64,000 bases of DNA from Lepeophtheirus salmonis (taxonomy: Eukaryota > Arthropoda > Copepoda > Siphonostomatoida > Caligidae), in contig NC_052134.2 of assembly GCF_016086655.4 (NCBI RefSeq), forward strand, positions 1,426,001-1,490,000, given 5' to 3'. The notes below the pieces were generated by a model. That model worked only from the letters and a program-made list of their open reading frames with translations, was not told where the DNA came from and did not search any database. Numbering within the stretch: the first letter of the stretch is position 1; the number at the start of each line of letters is the position of its first letter. Below, piece after piece: positions 33,661 to 44,199 of this stretch. The translations under genes and the position numbers were made by a program.

Positions 33661-34963
33661 GATGTTGCACCCACTCCCTCATCCAGATGAATTGTTTGCA
33701 GACCTCGCCCAGGCCCGGTTCTTCTCCAAATTGGATTTCTCAAGGTGTTATGAACAATATGAATTGAAAGAAAAATCAAAAGAATTTTGGGTTATAAATA
33801 CACAGTTAGGACTTTATAGATATAACGTCTTACCTTATGATCTGGCCTCGGCTCCTGCTATTGTGCAGGCAGCTCAACAGAGGCTATTGAGTGGTATTTG
33901 GGGTGTCAAGATTTATATAGATTATGTCCTCATATTCTCCAGATGTAAGGAGGAACACTTTTGTATTTTAAATAAAGTGTTCTGTCGAATCTTGAATGCT
34001 GGAGGTCGTCTGAAGCCCGGCAAGTGTATCTTGATGGGTGAGAAGTTAACTTATTTAGGGTTTTGCATATCCCAAAGTGGCCGGCCCCTGGGCCCACAGT
34101 TGATTCGACCGATTCTGGACTTTCATGTTCCTGCATCGTGTACTGAGGTGAAATAGTTCTTGGGCCTTGCACAATACTATGGTCCTTTTATACCACATCT
34201 ATCAGAGGAAGGTTGTCCCCTCCACGAACTGATGAAAAAGGACATTGTCTTCTCGTGGTCTGAAAAAAGACAGGTGAATTTTCAAAATATAAAGTCTGCT
34301 ATAGCTAACTCACCTGTTCTTACTCATTATGACCCGTCTCTGCCGTTGGTGTTGTCGACTGATGCCTCACCTATTGGTCGTGGGGCCGTTCTAGCACAGT
34401 TGGAAAATGGTATGGAGCGCCCAGTGGCGTTTGCTTCAAGAAAGCTATCAAAGAGCAAAGCTAACTACTCGCAAATTGACAAAGAAGCAACGGGAATTAT
34501 TTATGGGTTGAAGAAGTTTGAAAGATATTTGATTGGTCGTCATTTCAAGATCAAGACGGACCACAAACCACTCCAATATATTCTCAACCCATGTAAAGAC
34601 TTGCCAAGTCTCGCTAGATTTTCAATGTTGTTGTCGACGTTTGATTATTCAATCGAACATGTGAGAGGCATCAACCATTCCCACGCGGATGCTTTTTCCC
34701 GCGTACCAGTCAATGATCCTCCGTCTCTGGATGATCCCACAGAATTATTACAATGTAAAGCTATCTCTAGCTCATGCTCTTCTGAATCGTCCCTCCTGTC
34801 CGCGTTACAGGAGGATCAAGAGCTTTGCAGCGCTGTGGAGGCTGCTAGAACGGGGGATGGGAGAGTGCCACCCTCAGGGTCTACTCCCAAAGGAAGAATT
34901 TTTTGTCCCTCAAGAATGGCTTGTTGTTTTGGGGTGTCCACCTCATTGTCCCTCTTCCCTTGA
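33569..34963 (+). pseudogene. Gypsy-1 reverse transcriptase and RNase H pseudogene
   Basis: This segment would copy RNA to DNA and remove the RNA strand. RT motifs: VCADFTQPISPVVNKMLHPL, FFSKLDFSRCYEQ (first catalytic Asp) and IYIDYVLIFSR near 33915, where the second Asp of the YxDD box is Tyr. A single TAG at 34154-34156 interrupts the frame just before FLGLAQYYGPFIPHL; the same frame continues through to 34963. RNase H residues are all present: LSTDASPIGRGAVL, IDKEATGIIYGLKKFE, IKTDHKPLQYIL and NHSHADAFSR. The RT active-site change alone would kill activity. RNase H is the best preserved part of the element. Confidence 0.93.
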
Positions 34964-35823
34964 GAAGAAAGTTTATGGAAAAGTTGCATTTGATGCATCG
35001 AGGCATTGTAAAGATGAAGTCTGTGGCTCGAAGTGTGATTTGGTGGACCGGCTTGAAAATGATGTTTAAGATTTTGTATCAGCGTGTTGCACATGTCAGG
35101 AGAGTGCTCCGACCTTGGCATCACAATTCACTCCCTTCTCACCAGCGAATGTATGGGAGAGAGTCCACTTGGATTATATCAAAATAAGGGGCAACGAATT
35201 TTTAATACTAATAGATGCTGGGTCCAAGTGGATAGAAGCGGAGTACATGACGAAGACATCGTCAGAGGCTACGCTTAGGTAACTTTTTGCATGGTTTTTG
35301 CGTTTTGGATTCCTGAAGAAAGTAAATTCGGACAATGGGTCACAATTCACAAGTGATTTTTTCAAAGTAAAGATGTCCGAATGGCGGTAGCCCATTCCTT
35401 CTCTCCCACATATCATCTGCAGTACAATGGACAAGCTGGAAGAGGAGTACGGATTATTAAAAATGGGATAAAGAAAAAATATATTGGAGCATTACTAGAG
35501 GTAATCTTATTTGCCTACAGGAAAACACCGTTAGAGTGTGGGAGCACGCTAACTGAGTAGTTGGGTGCTCGTCGTATTCGTACGCGATTGGATGGATACC
35601 TTCCTTCTTCTCCTCCTCCTTCTTCTTTCTCTTACTACATCACGAACGAAAAAATTTAAAATCAAATGGCCGTGTGGTGCCGTTGGTACGGCCTTTGCCA
35701 GCCCAAGTGGGTGCTGGAGTGATACAAGGGAAGATTGGAGATGTGTTGTGGTCGGTTCAGACCCCACAAGGAATTATTAAAAGACATATTAATTAACTTA
35801 GTCCTCGTGTACAAGTTGAATGA
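34900..35823 (+). pseudogene. Gypsy-1 integrase pseudogene
   Basis: Integrase would insert the DNA copy. The zinc-binding start reads FMEKLHLMHRGIVKMKSVAR near 34970, and, after a frame change, CCTCQESAPTLASQFTPF near 35085. The core has ERVHLDYIKIRGNEFLILID (first Asp), a stop, then VNSDNGSQFTSDFFK (second Asp) near 35325. The third catalytic residue is lost: YNGQAGRGVRIIK near 35420 has Gly where Glu is expected. The C-terminal tail ends GIIKRHIN and SPRVQVE with a stop at 35821, just at the polypurine tract. An Arg-rich frame on the other strand (35549-35767) is a shadow. Confidence 0.88.
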
Positions 35824-35830
35824 GGGGTGG
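35821..35830 (+). other. Gypsy-1 polypurine tract
   Basis: TGAGGGGTGG directly precedes the 3' LTR. It is the plus-strand primer site and also contains the pol stop TGA. Confidence 0.75.
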
Positions 35831-36078
35831 TGTTACGTATTGCCTTTTATATACTTTTAGCTGTTGACATGGGGATTTGTTTCAAATAGATAGTAATATA
35901 CCTTTTTTTTACGTGTTGATATATTTTAATAGTTATGTCTATGTACATCTTTTTTAAGTGTAATTCCTTATAGAATATATACTTAGTGTATGATTGTACC
36001 CCCAATCAAAAGGTCTTCTTTATGGCTTTACTCCGGTCCGTTACCTCCGTCTGCTGGTGGTGTTCGTAGAACACTACA
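35831..36078 (+). repeat. Gypsy-1 3' LTR
   Basis: TGTTACGTATTGCC to GAACACTACA, collinear with the 5' LTR and about 7% diverged by hand count. The GAGTG duplication follows immediately. Confidence 0.93.
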
Positions 36079-36083
36079 GAGTG
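36079..36083 (+). repeat. Target duplication GAGTG, right of Gypsy-1
   Basis: Matches 31721-31725. Confidence 0.9.
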
Positions 36084-37389
36084 CGGCGTATCTTTTGGAG
36101 AAATGATCTTTAACATGGTGGTAAAGAACTGCCATTCAAATTTTGCACTCATGCGACTCGCTCCGCAGTTTTTTTTGTTTGTACTTGTCCAAAAACCATT
36201 GGAACCGCACTTAATTTAATGACATTTTTTTGTGTGTACATCTTGCACACTAACTTTTCAACTGCGAAAATAATGGATATGTTGATTTCAGATGCAAGTC
36301 CAAGCTGGAATAAGCTAACTGTGCTTCTTTGTTTATCTGGAGGAGCTTTAGTGGTTTTATTTTCCCCTTTACATTAAATGACAATGTGTATTCACATCCT
36401 GTGAAGGCATGATAGGCAGGTAGGGGTTTGCAGAACGTATCGCCAAGAGCTGCATGCTTCTGAGTAATGCTGATATATCGCTGAGTGTTGTTGTTTTGTA
36501 TTCTGGCTTCTATCCGTATCTTCAACGAATGGTCGTAAGAGGAACAGCAGCTTAGGCCAATTATAAGACAATCGGTGTCGGATGTGCGGATAATTACATT
36601 GTTTTAAGACGGTATGTTTGTAAGATGGTAAAACACGGATTATCAACTATTTCATGATTGCTACACAACCCAACTTCAACAATTCTAACGACTCTTCCAT
36701 TGACAACTTTTGTAACTGTAGCATGTATCTCCTGAATTAGCAAAGAGTTCTTTCTGCTGCAACACACAAACCAAACTATCATCCTCCCAACTGTCGACTA
36801 GGAACTTGATCAATGACTCTTTAAAACTGGTTTTTCGGAGGGATTGAATCCAGTTACTTGGGTGTTTCTGTGATGGTTCAGTTATATAGTATGCAACAGA
36901 AGATGATGCTCTTGAATCTCTCTAGCAGTCCTTGATTGATGGAGACAGCCATTTGTCACAAATAAAGTCAATAATATCCCCAACTGATAAAAGCATCCTC
37001 TTGAGAATAAAGTGAGAGACTTCACCAAATTTGAATGGAATAGCAGAGTTCATCTGTAGATGTAGGAAGAAAGAAGCATCGACATGTTTACATTAATTGA
37101 TTCTGGAGGGGTTGTTGAAACTTGAGACTCAAGATACTTCAAAAATGCTGCTTTGGGCAGTTTTCTGTATTGTTCCATCTATCTGACTAATTGACAGTAG
37201 AAATAGTGTAAGTGGATAATTTAAAACTTATGCCACGTCAACCTTTTACGGAAGTGAGTGTTACAGGATACTCCACTCTAGGTGTCCGTAGTTTTCTAAA
37301 AATCTAGGAGTTAGTAAAAGTTTATCCTGTTATGAATATTATACATATCACCTAAAAACGATGACCTAATTGTATGGAAAACAATACTG

Positions 37390-37672
37390 GACATGTTATC
37401 GTCAGATTTTAAATCTACACTTTCCATAGCAAATGTTTTAGTAATTTTTATTTAAATATATGTATAAAGTTTATAATACAATGTTTAACTGAAAATATGG
37501 TTAAATTAGGATTGTTATAATGTCCTGATAAAGCATGATCAATATTTTGTTTTAATTTAGGGGGGGGGGGGGGGGTTACTTTTAGGGGGAGTCTGACTTA
37601 ATCTTTCTAGAAAAAAATAGGTTTTGGAGGCCAAAAACAGCAGGGGCGGTCAGTTTGACAAAAAAAAAATCC
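37390..37672 (-). repeat. Right long inverted end (family C, copy 2)
   Basis: On the minus strand it reads GTCAAACTGACCGCCCCTGC, then a run of 16 C (G at 37560-37575 on the plus strand), ACATTATAACAATCCTAATT and TGTATTATAAACTTTATA. It is inverted relative to 30501-31200. It lacks the middle subrepeats and lies on the 5' side of the HAFTGC-family gene. Confidence 0.75.
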
Positions 37673-39164
37673 ACAATATGTTAATATGATTTCAAAGATT
37701 AATCAATATTACTTTTTCTAATTCTTTCCCAACCTGCTATATGTAGCTATAATTTAAATAGAATTAAATTTCTTATATATTTTCATATTTTGTTAATGAA
37801 AATAATCCAACAGTATTTTACATCCACCAACTAAAGTATGTTATCTTCTGCGAGGTAAACTTCACCATGGAGATGAATAATATTTATACTTTTTAAAAGA
37901 GAAAATGTGTAGAAATATTAATAAGATTTCAAAATTGTCTATTGGTAATAAAATTAAATATTAGTTATCTTGATTCTCGTTATAAGAAGGTAATTTACAT
38001 GGAATTAATAAAATTATTATAACACAAGCAAAATAATAGTCTTATTTTCATATATAATTTTAAAAGTATTTAATGTGTTGATCACCAATTTATAAACATT
38101 TGTTTTTTCCTTCAGATCTGATTTTTGTACATCTTCAACTTAGCCTTTCTGAGTATTTTATAACTAATACTAAGCCAACTATCGAGTGATAAAAATTATG
38201 ACTCATCCAGTAATTTAAATCATTTCTTCCAAAAAAAAACAGTACTATTTTCATAAATGGTAAATACAAGACAATCCAATCATAAGAAAATACAGCTTGA
38301 ACGTAAAAAAAAAAATGTTAAGGGCAATATTTGGGAAGGAAAAACACCTTGGCTAGCCATATGTTTGTTTCAAAACAAGGATTTATTTTAAGTATAAATT
38401 AGACATCCAAATTTAAAATTTATTGAAATTCTAATAAGAATTGGCAAGTTAGAACGAATCTGTAATTAGTTTTTATTATCAAAAATATGAGTTTTGCTCA
38501 TTTCAATATATTTTTTAGTATTTTTCGAATTCAAGGCGTATCTTTTTCAATACAATTGTATAAAGCATATATGGTTGTTAAATGAAATAACTAAAATATT
38601 TTTAAGCGTTGAACTTTTGGAAAAACATTTGTTTTCAGTGTCAAACTATCATTGTTTGTTGACAATATTTAAATTGTAATAAATATCAAAACTATGTGTT
38701 AGCCCAAACTGCAGCTTTTTGCAATAATATATAAAAGTCTTCAAAGCTAACAATAATAATAAGTAAAAAAAAGCTGCAATATGTTGTATTTTGCCGCAAA
38801 ATATGGCACTATTTAAATAAAAAGTATTTAAATATCTATGTATAAACAGACCTCTAGATTATGGAGATGATTATATTTACACCTTTCATAGCAAACATAA
38901 GTTTGAATGTATAACAATATCAATACATATATAATCGATGTTTTTTTTTCAAGTGACGTTTTATATATTGTCGAACAACCTCGATAGCTTGTAACCAGGG
39001 CTGCGGAATAAAACAAGATATTTGACAAGATGAATGAAAAAGGAAATGTATCAAAATCTATTTTCTGACTCCCAACTCCGTCTTTGACTAGATTAAAAAA
39101 AATCACCGACACTGAAGTCCTTCTTTTAATGCTCCAAAGCCATGTCGGAAATATTAAATGATTT
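37673..39164. other. AT-rich spacer
   Basis: No supported gene. A frame at 38828-39112 (minus) is rich in aromatic and aliphatic residues and looks like chance. Confidence 0.45.
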
Positions 39165-39565
39165 TTTAGCTTGCCTGTTTATTTGAAGCTGGCAAACTGA
39201 AGAGTGAATCTTCTTTTCCAAAGCTGCTGTAGTTGTTGTTTTATTCCTGAGAAGTTAACTTGATATGTACAAAACTAGATTAGACATTTTTCGTGTGCTC
39301 ATAAAAGACAGAGAGTAATTTGTGATGATACTTTGTGGAGCTATAATTGTGGGTCATTGTTGTACTCTGAGTAAAATTAAACATCGACATCGGAGTAATT
39401 CTTGCCAATATCCTTGTTTATTTTCATCTATCCTATTCCTTTTTCACAGCTGCTTGTAGTGGATTTTATGAAACGTCATGACAGCTAAGCTGCTATTCTC
39501 CGAAACATTCTTCAAACTGTCAGGCTTACCATATTGATTTTTGGTTTCTTTTTTTAACATGCAGA
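39165..39565 (-). repeat. Dispersed repeat family A, copy 3
   Basis: It is collinear with 29558-29970: AGCTTGCCTGTTTATTTG, CTCATAAAAGACAGAGAG, CTCTGAGTAAAATTAAACAT, ATGAAACGTCATGACAGCTA and CTTACCATATTGATTTTTG. Copies differ by many substitutions and small indels, so the family is old. Confidence 0.7.
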
Positions 39566-42133
39566 AATGCTTGCAATCAGCATCACTACTCATAATTTTT
39601 CAAACATGTGTTTTGCCATTCTCTATTTGAGGAGTTTTGATTTTTTCATAGATGCAATTCTGAATGCATAATAAATCTATTATTGAACTGAACAATGTAT
39701 TTTTTTACGTGATACCCTCACAGTGTTGCAAACATAATGTGTTATCGAAAAAATGAAAGAACCACGTGTTTTTTTGACCGGAAATCTAATTTTATATCGA
39801 TAAATTTATTCATTTTTTTATTAATATCAGTTGGACCATTCAGTCAATTCATTTAAATTTTTTCAAAACTCTTCATTTATTAACAAAACCTTAATAGTCT
39901 CGTGGAAAAAATGGTCCTATCTTTCTAAATCCTATTATTACTTTTTTTTTAAATAAATACATACTCAATCAATCTGATGGGTTATTTCACATTTATGTTT
40001 TTTACTATTTCATTAATTTTATTTCACTTGTTATTTAAACTATCGGGTTAAGAGATATTATTACATTATAGACAAATATAAATGAAACTCATATTTGTAA
40101 TATAATACTGAAAAATGAGCATAAGTCCATTTTGAATATATTTGTTTGAGCTATACATAGATAAATTGATCTTGAAAAAAAAAAAATACATTAGATTCAA
40201 AAATTTGTAAAGATGCCCAACAGTTTTTATAAAGTATCAAACCGATTTAAAAATATTTTTTTGTTTTTTGATTGGTTTTGCATTTTTCCCCCATACTTTA
40301 AGATGTGAGAAGCTCAAAAACATTTTGTAAGGATCTAACTATCTCACATCCTCTGCCTCATTAACCCTTAATATGTTCCAAAACGCAATTTTTGATGATT
40401 TTGGGTAGAGTTTGGACAAAAAGTATGGTTGAAGCAACTGATTCATTTTCAAAAACGGGTAACTTTAATTAATATATAATTGTTTTCAAGGAATACTTTT
40501 AATATATATTATTATCTAAGTATTAACAATGGCTAGTTAAATTAAGGTAAAAAAAAATCTATATACGCGGAAGGCAATTCTAAAAATGTATAATCACATC
40601 TATCAATGTTATTTGCCATTATATTTACGGGTTTTCTTAGAAAAAAATATAAATATTTTCAAAAGAATTAACAATTAGCTCAATTTCTTATTTCATGATA
40701 ATTTTTCAAATACTATTTTGAAAAACTTTTTATATTTTATTATGAATATCAACTTCATATTTTCTTAGGGAAAAAAAAGAACTTGTGCTTGAAAGTTGTG
40801 AGAAAAGTTTTTTATTTTTATTATGTAAAAAGTAATTGAGATTTTCAAATTCAGGAATACTTTATTTACTTCGTAAAACTCATAAAAAAACTTCCAGATT
40901 TCTATTTTATAGATCTATTAACATTAACTTAAGTAGCTAATATGATAAATTATAGAATGATTAATCAATAACTAATGATTATCACTTTATCTCCTAGTAA
41001 AAAACTACAAGTAAATTGATAAATTAAAGTATTATAACGATTGTGGTATTATGTTAAAGAAATATGCTAAAATTAAATAAAACGATTGAATATTACAAAA
41101 AAAAATTATTAGAAATTTTAATAGAAGTTAGACACAGAAAATCACACAAATTAATGATGACAAATGATAAGATAAAGACGTTATTAATATTAATTATTAC
41201 AAATGGATTCAACAAATTTATTTTATTAATATACAAACTTAAATTATATATTTATAAAATATAATTAGAGGTGCTTATAAGAAATATAGTAATTATGAGT
41301 AGAAATAAAGTCCGTTTTTCACCTACCATGAGAATATGTATATGGCTTTAGTAATTGGATTGAGATTATTATTAATTATTGATCATTCTTCATAAATAAA
41401 CTCATCATTTATAATCTCCTAAGCTTAAAAGGTATATTACATCAAACCAGCACCTTTAAGAGATCGGTGTTAACGTTAGAGTTGTCAAAATTCTCATGAG
41501 TCATATGTTGTTTGTATGCATTCATGTTCTTGATGTGGGACAAGGACATAAGTGTCGTTTGACTCAGGAGGGGGACTATATTGGTACTTACAACGCCATA
41601 TTCGACAAAATATTTTGTTGTCATCCGGTAAGTAGCTCCAAAATTTCATGGTCTCCTTTAATTTTTGTCTTGATGTAGGGATAATTTGTTATTTTGGACA
41701 AAGGTACGCATCAAACTATAGATTCTTTATTAGATGGAAATGTTATCGCAACAAAGATTTGGTAATGAATGGATAAATACAATAAAAAATCAAACAGAAC
41801 AACAGTTTTTCCTTTTTCTAATCTCAAAAAAGTAATTTATCGAAAGCCCAGCTATATTCATACTCCAGAGTGAGTAAACACCTAAAGAATTTTATGCAGA
41901 GTACAGTAAAATATTTTTTCTGAATCTGGATTTACCATTAAGTTCAATTCAATTCAAATCAATTTTATATTTTGAGGGATTTCAATTTGAGAGAAATTTC
42001 AATAATCTAACAAAATGTACCCTATAATATAATATAATCAAGGTTAAACTAAAAAGGCATTTAGAGCCTTAAATATATATTATGTAATATAATAATCTTT
42101 TATTATGTTACACAAAATGATGTTGTTTTTATT
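39566..42133. other. AT-rich spacer with a weak candidate exon near 41.5 kb
   Basis: Mostly AT-rich. At 41496-41678 the plus strand is open (HKCRLTQEGDYIGTYNAIF) and a consensus donor CATCCG|GTAAGTAG occurs at 41628/41629, so 41540-41628 might be an exon. I do not recognise the protein and no clear acceptor is seen. Other frames (41064-41264) are low complexity. Confidence 0.25.
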
Positions 42134-42323
42134 TTGTTCCTAAAAATCGAAAGTAATAAAGAGAGAGTTCTTCATTACATATATCCATCTATTAGTTATT
42201 ACTCAAGATATTTGATATGTTTACATACTATAATCATTATATCTGACATCTTATTAGTAATGCGTCTACCTATTTTCATATTACAACTTACAGAGGAAAT
42301 ACATGTTCTATTCTCAGTCAAAA

Positions 42324-42692
42324 ATGTTAGCTGAAGAGGTCAAAATCTACGAAATAGAATCAGAGGATTGGGTAGCAACTCTGATCACTTGCGGAGTGAA
42401 GGATGAAGATGTTCACCGAAAGTTTTTAGAAAAAAACTCAATGACACTTGAATGACACTATTACCTTTTATAGTACCGTTGAAACGGACAAGAGCAATCA
42501 AGACAGCTTAAACGATCCAGAGTTGAAGGGTGTAAATCAAATTTCGAGAGCTGAAGTTGATAGCAGATCATGTGCGAGGGATGAATAAAATATCAGCGGA
42601 ATGCATGGTTTCAAGGATCCTCATCAATTTGGAAGACCGTTCCTTACAAAAAGAAGCCAAATGCCGCAACTGCAAACAATTAGTGCAGTGTA
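42324..42692 (+). pseudogene. Gypsy-3 gag remnant ending in a split zinc knuckle
   Basis: It starts at ATG 42324 (MLAEEVKIYEIESEDWVATL), then GVKDEDVHRKFLEKNSMTLE, with stops and frame changes after that. At its end EAKCRNCKQLVQC is a nucleocapsid knuckle (Cys-x2-Cys), and mariner T7 is inserted at the TA just after it. The text resumes at 43283 with RDKNLSSVLIINYF. Confidence 0.65.
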
Positions 42693-43282
42693 CAGGGTGT
42701 CCCCGATAAATTGGAACTACTTTAAACTTCATCCAGGTCCATAATGTGGATATTCGGGGTTAAATCATACTAATATAAAAGGTTGCGTGAACAATACACT
42801 ATAACTTCCTCCACAATTGTTTTGACAACAAATAATAGTCATCATGGAACAAGCAAGGAGAGACGCCATCCTCGAATTCGCTCGCGCGGGACATAAGCCC
42901 TCTGCTGTCTACAAGCTTCTTAACATACCCCAAGACCACGGTGTACCGGGTCTTCAATGCCTGGGAGGTTGAGGGGAAGGTCTGCCGCAAGGCCCACAAC
43001 ATGAGAAGTGACCGAATCCGTACTCCCTGCGGTCTTCACCACAAAGTTCCCGGCTCCATTACGAGGGAGTGGAATGCTGTTGATTCCGCGGAAGTCATCA
43101 GGGCATGCAAATGCTTTAGGGGCAGGATGGAGAAGATGGTGGCTGCTGAGGGAGGACATGTTGAATAAATGTATTGTTTAATATCATGTCTAACTTTTTC
43201 ATATTAACAAATACACTCGAAATTCCATTTTTATCAAGCAGGTTGAATTTTAAGATAGTTCCAATTTATCGTGGACACCCTG
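42693..43282 (+). mobile_element. Internally deleted Tc1/mariner element (590 bp), copy T7
   Basis: The inverted ends are nearly identical: CAGGGTGTCCCCGATAAATT at the left and, on the minus strand, CAGGGTGTCCACGATAAATT at the right. TA precedes the left end (42691-42692); the right flank reads TT, so one copy of the TA has probably mutated. It is inserted in the gag knuckle of Gypsy-3. Confidence 0.9.
42844..43168 (+). pseudogene. T7 transposase: helix-turn-helix joined to the C-terminal tail
   Basis: From ATG 42844: MEQARRDAILEFARAGHKPS, then AVYKLLNIP, then after one frameshift TTVYRVFNAWEVEGKV, the N-terminal DNA-binding domain. At about 43027 it jumps to GSITREWNAVDSAEVIRACK and ends RMEKMVAAEGGHVE at 43165. 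The whole Asp-triad domain (about 200 residues) is missing. Apart from the one frameshift the rest is open, and the 76-codon frame 42941-43168 crosses the deletion in frame. A protein from it could bind ends but not cut. Confidence 0.85.
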
Positions 43283-43465
43283 TTTGTAGAGATAAAAATT
43301 TAAGTTCGGTCTTAATAATCAATTATTTTCGTGAAAATGAGTTGAACAGACTCCCATTTGATATATTAGACACCAGTGAGGAGTTTGTCGGAAACAAAAT
43401 TTTAGACATAAAATTACCATCAAGCAAACCAGAGAACTCATCAGCCACACAAAAAATTGTGTGGA

Positions 43466-43930
43466 ATTTATCAAAGCAGCAGAACAATTAAGACATCTGA
43501 TGAAATTAAAGAATGGATTTGTATGGGACAGTATACATACTAAAGCAATAGAAGAAGTAAAGGACATATTGACAAATACCCCTGTCCTCGCCATTTTCAA
43601 TCCAAAGAAGGAAACACGCCTCGAAACGGATGGATCCAGATTGAAAGGTCTTGGATTCGATCTACTACAAAAAAAAAAAAAAAAAAAAAAATTAGGAAAG
43701 ATGGAGATTAGTTAAATGTAGTTCAAGATTTGTTAACAATGCAATATCACAGTAAACAATATTAGAGTTAAAATCTCTGTAATTAAATGGGCATTAAAAT
43801 GTGTCACATTTACCTGAGTGAGTCCAAAAGATAAGGATGTATCTCCAAACATTACCAATTTTATATTACCTAGAAGAAAGGAAAATATCCTTTAGTAACT
43901 GATGCTCTATCTTGAGCACCTCTTGAAGAC
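43466..43930 (+). pseudogene. Gypsy-3 RT tail and RNase H remnant
   Basis: LMKLKNGFVWDSIHTKAIEE, VKDILTNTPVLAIFNPKK and TRLETDGSRLKGLGFDLLQ (RNase H first strand; the Asp-Ala-Ser form reads Asp-Gly-Ser) are open from 43461. A run of 23 A (43669-43691) then breaks the frame. RLVKCSSRFVNNAISQ and a relic reading LVTDALS follow with stops. Confidence 0.85.
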
Positions 43931-43983
43931 CTAAAAGAAAAAGAATTGAAGGATAGAACAAAATTTTAATACGTTCAGCCATA

Positions 43984-44100
43984 GCCAGATTATAACAATC
44001 CTAATTTAACCATATTTTCAGTTACACATTGTATTATAAACTTTATATATATATTAAATAAAAATTACTAATGTTAGGAATATTGGATTTATATATATTA
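43984..44100 (+). repeat. Family C fragment (copy 3)
   Basis: ATTATAACAATCCTAATTTA and TGTATTATAAACTTTATA match the inner parts of the ends at 31081-31140 and 37440-37530. It lies in Gypsy-3 between RNase H and integrase. Confidence 0.7.
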
Positions 44101-44199
44101 TTATATAGGACATTTGAAAAATAGGTACGCCACATAAAGACTATCAAATTTGAGTAAGATCCGTCTTACTAACCGTCTTTGTAATAAGAATATATTTTC

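Larger units (their letters stand above)
31726..36078 (+). mobile_element. Gypsy-1: complete-length Ty3/Gypsy (Mag-like) retrotransposon, coding regions decayed
   Basis: This is a 4353-bp element with both LTRs (31726-31974 and 35831-36078), a tRNA-Ser primer site, gag, protease, reverse transcriptase, RNase H, integrase and a polypurine tract, flanked by a GAGTG duplication. By hand count the LTRs differ at about 18 positions plus one indel over 248 bp (roughly 7%), so the insertion is old. Gene order protease-RT-RNase H-integrase places it in Ty3/Gypsy. The tRNA-Ser primer and sequence style point to the Mag lineage (inference). It is inserted in the HAFTGC-family gene on the opposite strand. 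Confidence 0.95.
31190..37672 (-). pseudogene. Decayed HAFTGC-family gene of a transposon-like element, split by Gypsy-1
   Basis: Read on the minus strand with the Gypsy-1 insertion removed, this is one gene of a widespread family that I know only from uncharacterised multi-copy proteins. Segments in order: AIPFKFGEVSHFILKRML and DIIDFICDKWLSPSIKDC (about 37060-36920); PSNWIQSLRKTSFKESLIKF and LVDSWEDDSLV (36860-36780); NNVIIRTSDTDCLIIGLS (36600); LGDTFCKPLPAYHAFTGCEY and SFNVKGKIKPLKLLQ (36440-36340). After the Gypsy come YGWKNINGY and LVWFEGDS (31650-31600), a donor GAAG|GTAAGT at 31536/31535, an acceptor TTTAAG at 31257, and a short acidic tail exon (YDDTIEDSEDSDDEI). TSDTD looks like a conserved acidic (PIN-like) box, which is inference. 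Several stops break the frame. The family C inverted ends on both sides suggest the gene is cargo of, or the protein for, a DNA element. Confidence 0.65.

Noticed and set aside
35549..35780. Open frames on both strands with Arg-rich or Leu-rich runs
   Set aside because: They come from a CTT/CTC repeat inside the Gypsy-1 integrase tail, and the plus-strand third frame carries the real C-terminal motif (GIIKRHIN).
41064..41264. 66-codon frame rich in Lys, Ile and Leu
   Set aside because: Composition is what random AT-rich DNA gives, with no motif or splice context.
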